Positions 59,996-64,000 of a stretch of 64,000 nt of DNA are shown here, piece after piece; position 1 is the stretch's first letter; the number at the start of each line of letters is the position of its first letter. The notes beneath the pieces were generated by a model. It was given only the letters and a program-made list of their open reading frames with translations. It was not told where the DNA came from and ran no database searches. Source of the DNA: Lichenostomus cassidix (Eukaryota; Chordata; Aves; Passeriformes; Meliphagidae); NCBI GenBank assembly GCA_008360975.2, contig CM039211.1:19316943-19380942 (forward strand). Direction: 5' to 3'. Position numbers and translations under genes: made by a program.

Positions 59996-61450
59996 GAATC
60001 ATTGAATGGCTTAGACTGGGAATTTCAACCCTACTGCCGTGGGCAGGGACACTTTCCACTACACCAGTTGCTCTGGGCCAGCTGCTGTTGAGCACTTTCA
60101 GGGATAGGGCATCCACAACTTCTCTGGACAACCTGTTCCAGTACCTCGCTAACCTCTCAGTAGAGAATGTGTTCCTTGCATCTAACCTAGAGAACTCATT
60201 TTTTAGTTTAAAAACATTTCCCCATTTCCTATCATTACATGCCCATATAAAAGGTCACTCTTTCTCTTTGTTTATAAGCCCCCTTTATGTATTGGAAACC
60301 TGTCATATACTGTCCCCAGAGCTTCTCTTCTCCAGGCCAAATAACACCATGTCTCTCACACTCTGATCATCTCCATGGCTTTCCTCTGGACGCACTCCAA
60401 GGAGTCCATGCCTTTCTTCTGCTGAGGTCCCAAGAGCTAGACACAACACTCTATGTGGGGTCTCATGAAGATGGAGAATAGGGGGTGAATCACTTCCCTC
60501 GATCTGCTGGTCGCTCCTATTTTGATTTCCTTTCTGGACTGTGGTCGTACACTGTTAGCTCATGTCCAGCTTTCCATCCATGACGACCTCTTAGTCCTCA
60601 GCAAGGCTGCTCTAAATGAGCTCTCTAAATCTGTACTCATGTCTGCGATTGGCCCAGCTGTGGTGAGGTACTTGGCATTGGGACTTGTTGAAATTCAATA
60701 GGTTCTCTGGCCCTGCTCTTTGAGCTTGGCAGGTCCCTCTGGATGGTATCCTGTCCATTTGTTATGTCACCTGCATTGCTCAGTTTTGTGTCATCTGCAT
60801 CCCACTGGCTGTGTCATTGATGAAGACATTCAAGAGCATTGGTCCCATACCTGAGCCATGGGGGACACTGCTTGCTACCAGTCTCCACCTGGACACTGAC
60901 CACAACTCACTGTCTGAGTGCCTCCAGTCAATTCCTCATCCACCAAAATTTCACCCTTCAAATCCATCTCTCTCCCATTTGGAGATAAGGGTGGCATTTG
61001 TGACCTTACAGAAGCCAAAGTAGATGATATAGGTCAGTCTTCCCTGGCTGACTGTTGTGGTCCCTCCCTCACAGGAGGCCACCAGGGTGGTCAGGCACAA
61101 TTTACCTTTGTTGAGGCTCTTCTGGCTGTCTCGGATAAGCACCTTGTATTGAATATGTCTTGACCTTACCTCCCTGAGGATCTGCTCCATGACATTCCCA
61201 AGCACAGCTGTGAGCCTCACCAGTCTCTAGATCCCTGTGTCTTTTTTCCACATTTTAAAATAAGAAAAAATTTTCTCTTTTTCCTGTCACCAGGGACATT
61301 ATCTGACTACCATGATTTTTGAAATACTAAGAGTGGCTTGGCAAAAACATCAGCCAATTCCCTCAGGCCCCTGGGGAAAATCTTGTCAGGCCCCACAGAT
61401 TTGTGGCTATTCTGTTTTGTCAAGCAGTCTCAATGCAATTTTATTTCAGA
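59996..61450 (-). mobile_element. CR1 retrotransposon, long 5'-truncated copy
   Basis: The 3' end is at 59996 (GAATCATTGAATGG reads as the reversed octamer region) and the copy runs right to left for about 1.45 kb. It includes the 3' UTR (GGGATAGGGCATCCACAAC, CTGGACAACCTGTTCCAGTAC) and the 3' half of the reverse transcriptase frame. The minus frame 60951-61220 preserves recognisable RT text (VMEQILREVRSRH, NKGKLCLTTLVA, GRLTYIIYFGFCK) where Asn-Ala-Thr follows and the usual hydrophobic-Asp pattern is degraded. Frameshifts and stops interrupt it further left, so it is inactive. It is the most complete mobile element of the window. The 5' limit is approximate. Confidence 0.9.
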
Positions 61451-64000
61451 CCTTTCAGATACTGTCTGTGTCTTTCAGAGTCTGTTTCACAGAAGAGTAT
61501 GGGAAAGAGAACAGCTAAGAATGACCTCAAGAATTCAAAAGGAATTTTTAAGAGTTAGCCTTCTGATGTAAAAAACTCTCTTTTTGTAGCATTGTTCTCA
61601 TTTAATGTCAGATTCACACAGCTCTGACACGATGTTTTTTACACATATATATATATATGCACTACATAAATATGTATTGCTTAATAGTTATGTCAGATTA
61701 ATTTTCAGACTAAATCTCAGAAGGAAATTTGAGCAACAACTGAAGCTAAATCAGTGCAAATTAAAGTACTGTTTAGTATTTTCTTTAATGATTGTGATGA
61801 GGGAAACATCTTTCTAATTGCTGTGGACTTGTCTGCGCTGATCAGAAAATCATAGAGTCTTCTCCCGAGGTAGTGAAAAAGCCTGTCTAGCATCACATAA
61901 ATGTTAAAACTTCATTTTTTACTTTCATAGCTTTTATGGTCAGAAAAGAAATAAATCAGACAAATAAAAGATCTCAAAAGAAATCAACATCTCAATGCAG
62001 TTCTCTCCATCTGCACTGAAAAAAATCACACGCTACATAGGCAATGTATGTTTATATGCACACACACATATAAAACACACATATAATACTTATTATATAT
62101 ACAATAAATTATATGTATCATATACAATGACATGTTGCACATATATAATATATAATATATTTCATATATTATATATATCAGATATACTGTATATAATGTA
62201 TATATACTTGTACATAAGATTATAAGTCACACAGCAAAAAGTAAGTATTTTTCCTTATTTTTAAAGCTATATAATACATAGAGTGTACCTATGTTAGCTG
62301 ATGGCCTTTTTGAGATTTCCTCTCATTAATAAACACCCTGAAACTGAAATGATCAATTCTTGCATTTAACAGATTGAACCCAACACTTGTCTCCCAGCTA
62401 AGTAAGCCATCAACATATACAATAAAATGACTTGTATTACTGTAAAAAGCATAAAAAAGTGAGATTTTTCCCGATAACAGGAATGCCTTATGATTCTGTG
62501 ACAGAGAACTGCTGACAAAGATCATTTGCGCTGACAGGAAACGTGTTATTTCAAGCTAGTATGACTTGGGTTATAAAGAACAGATAACAAAGGAGTGAGG
62601 AACTGTTTAGGATTTTTTTTCCATTTTTGTTTTCTTGCTTCTAAATTATGGTTTCTGCCATTTTGTATTTGCCTTTAACTGAGCTGAAAACCAAGTAAAT
62701 TGGAAATCATCACCAAGTCATATTTTCAGTCCTTTCATATCTTCATCATTAACTTTGTTTATCCTTCTTTTTAAGCATAAAGATGATATAAAAGACTCTC
62801 TTCACTTGCATATATTAGATTGTTGTGTATTTAAAATCATTATCTTCATAACATTACAACAGTCTTAACATTATTTTTGTTTCAATATTATCAACATGGT
62901 CAAATAATGAAGCACTTGGGGGATTTTTTAATAGTTTTTTAAATTTTTTTTTGCTGGGGGCAGTTCTTTTAGATTGTTTTATAAACACTTCTTGTTTATA
63001 TCTTTGGCTATTTAGGGCTAAGAGACACACTTGAGCAAAGAAACGTATAAAACTAGTTAGGGGAAGCAGGGTTTTTCAGACTGGAAGCATGGGATTTTGC
63101 CTGACACAAAGTTTCTTCTTCGCCTGTTGTCCAGGGTAGCTGGGAAATATAAAATCATCTACATCTTTTTTTCAGTGCCTGGAAAATTGTCTCCATGTAT
63201 TCAGCAGTCCACTTTGAATCTCCTCTGAGAATTTTAGGTGATAACTATTTGGAGATACCATGTTATTCCGTAGCCCTATTGATGGCACATCTCTACAGAA
63301 TTCCTTTGTGTTTTTCTTGCAGAAACTACTGCGTTTTGCCTTCACTCTACAAAGCTGAGAAACAGCAGAATCATATCTCCAAAAGTAATAAACTGGGGAT
63401 AGGATAAAATGTAACTGCTCATGCCAATTTCCTAAACCTTCCCACCGTGATTGGACATTTTGCAAAGAAGGATTCACCACACTACATAAAATTAGTGGCA
63501 GCAATGAGGTGTAGGTACATTGCACTTATTACAGAAAAGTTTTTTTAAATGAAAATAAATTTATTTTCTTTTTTGTGACTTATAAGTAATGTATAGCTGT
63601 CTCTACCCTGTTTATGAAACAAGTGGTTTTGTCCCTGTTAGATATAGCAAGCACTGCTGCAAAACCTAGGTTATTGACACGCGACTCTTAAGAGTAAGTT
63701 ACCCAAAATCATCCTCTGGAGATGAAAAATCTGATAATAAGGCTGGCTAAGGATGTTTAGTAATCTAGTAGGAATGGATTTTTTAGTGTTCTTTGACTTC
63801 TCTTTCATTCCTTTTATTTCCATGATTGCCTGATGTACTCCTCAGCACATAAGTTCACTCTCAGGTTCTTTTATTTTCAGGTGAAAACCAAAAAATTTAA
63901 TAAGTTTTCCCCTTTCTCTCCCACCCCAGGAAGCTGCTATAATTGAATGAATTTGAGATGTTAATCACTGACCGCTGACCTGTCATTCAGACAGAAGTAG
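61451..64000. other. AT-rich non-coding sequence
   Basis: No gene recognised. It has AT dinucleotide tracts, and the last 1.4 kb holds overlapping open frames (63172-63525 minus, 63195-63407 plus) without known features. Confidence 0.6.
62055..62216. repeat. AT-rich simple repeat region
   Basis: Starts with a CACACA-type run near 62060, then TATATA, ATATAATATATAATAT and related self-complementary AT text to about 62216. A shorter (AT)n lies at 61645-61658. Confidence 0.8.

Noticed and set aside
1..64000. CRISPR arrays, operons, rRNA or tRNA genes, mitochondrial insertions
   Set aside because: No regularly spaced repeats, no cloverleaf or rRNA text and no mitochondrial gene sequence seen on either strand; the window is vertebrate non-coding DNA.

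Overview
The window is vertebrate nuclear DNA, almost certainly from a bird and possibly a songbird. The main evidence is a set of CR1 retrotransposon copies in both orientations, one of which (49670-49822) keeps the avian-type 3' tail with its repeated ATTCTGTG-like octamer. LTRs of a kind widespread in bird genomes support this. The rest is AT-rich, CpG-poor, non-coding sequence. I see no bacterial or viral gene organisation, no CRISPR array, no rRNA, no tRNA, and no protein-coding gene I can name. The longest reading frames are either translations of a TTCC microsatellite or unremarkable frames in AT-rich DNA. The narrower call to songbird rests only on LTR content and recalled family resemblance and is weak.

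Layout. 1-2340 is unique sequence with small tandem repeats, ending in a GC-richer block. About 2537-2900 looks like a solo LTR. 2901-15365 is AT-rich intergenic or intronic DNA with a dense palindrome cluster at 8136-8251 and a possible terminal exon at 4296-4451. 15366-16016 is a 650-base pure-pyrimidine (TTCC)n tract that decays into TCCC and CTGC repeats. 16017-34617 is again AT-rich single-copy sequence with short low-complexity tracts. 34618-35045 is a solo LTR. 35046-47496 is single-copy sequence with cruciform-type repeats. 47497-48296 is a complete solo LTR with a matching 5-base flanking duplication. 49670-61450 is the repeat-rich end: six CR1 segments and two more LTR copies, partly nested or abutting.

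The least expected signals are on the right side. The first is a 60-nt near-perfect hairpin (53590-53649) with pre-miRNA proportions. The second is a set of three splice-site-bounded segments on the + strand (46765-46787, 53924-53977, 58570-58663) that share one continuous open frame across the two predicted junctions. If that chain is real, the right third of the window lies inside an undescribed transcript, and the CR1/LTR cluster at 55-57.9 kb lies within one of its introns. Pseudo-exons are common in introns, so this is a hypothesis to test and not a gene call. Other structures worth checking are a nested inverted repeat at 46207-46324, perfect-stem hairpins at 17943-17990, 36491-36518 and 1089-1135, and splice-like signals inside the 47.5 kb LTR.

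All repeat family assignments come from recognising sequence patterns, not from a database search; coordinates of repeat ends are approximate unless a terminal TG/CA or octamer is cited.
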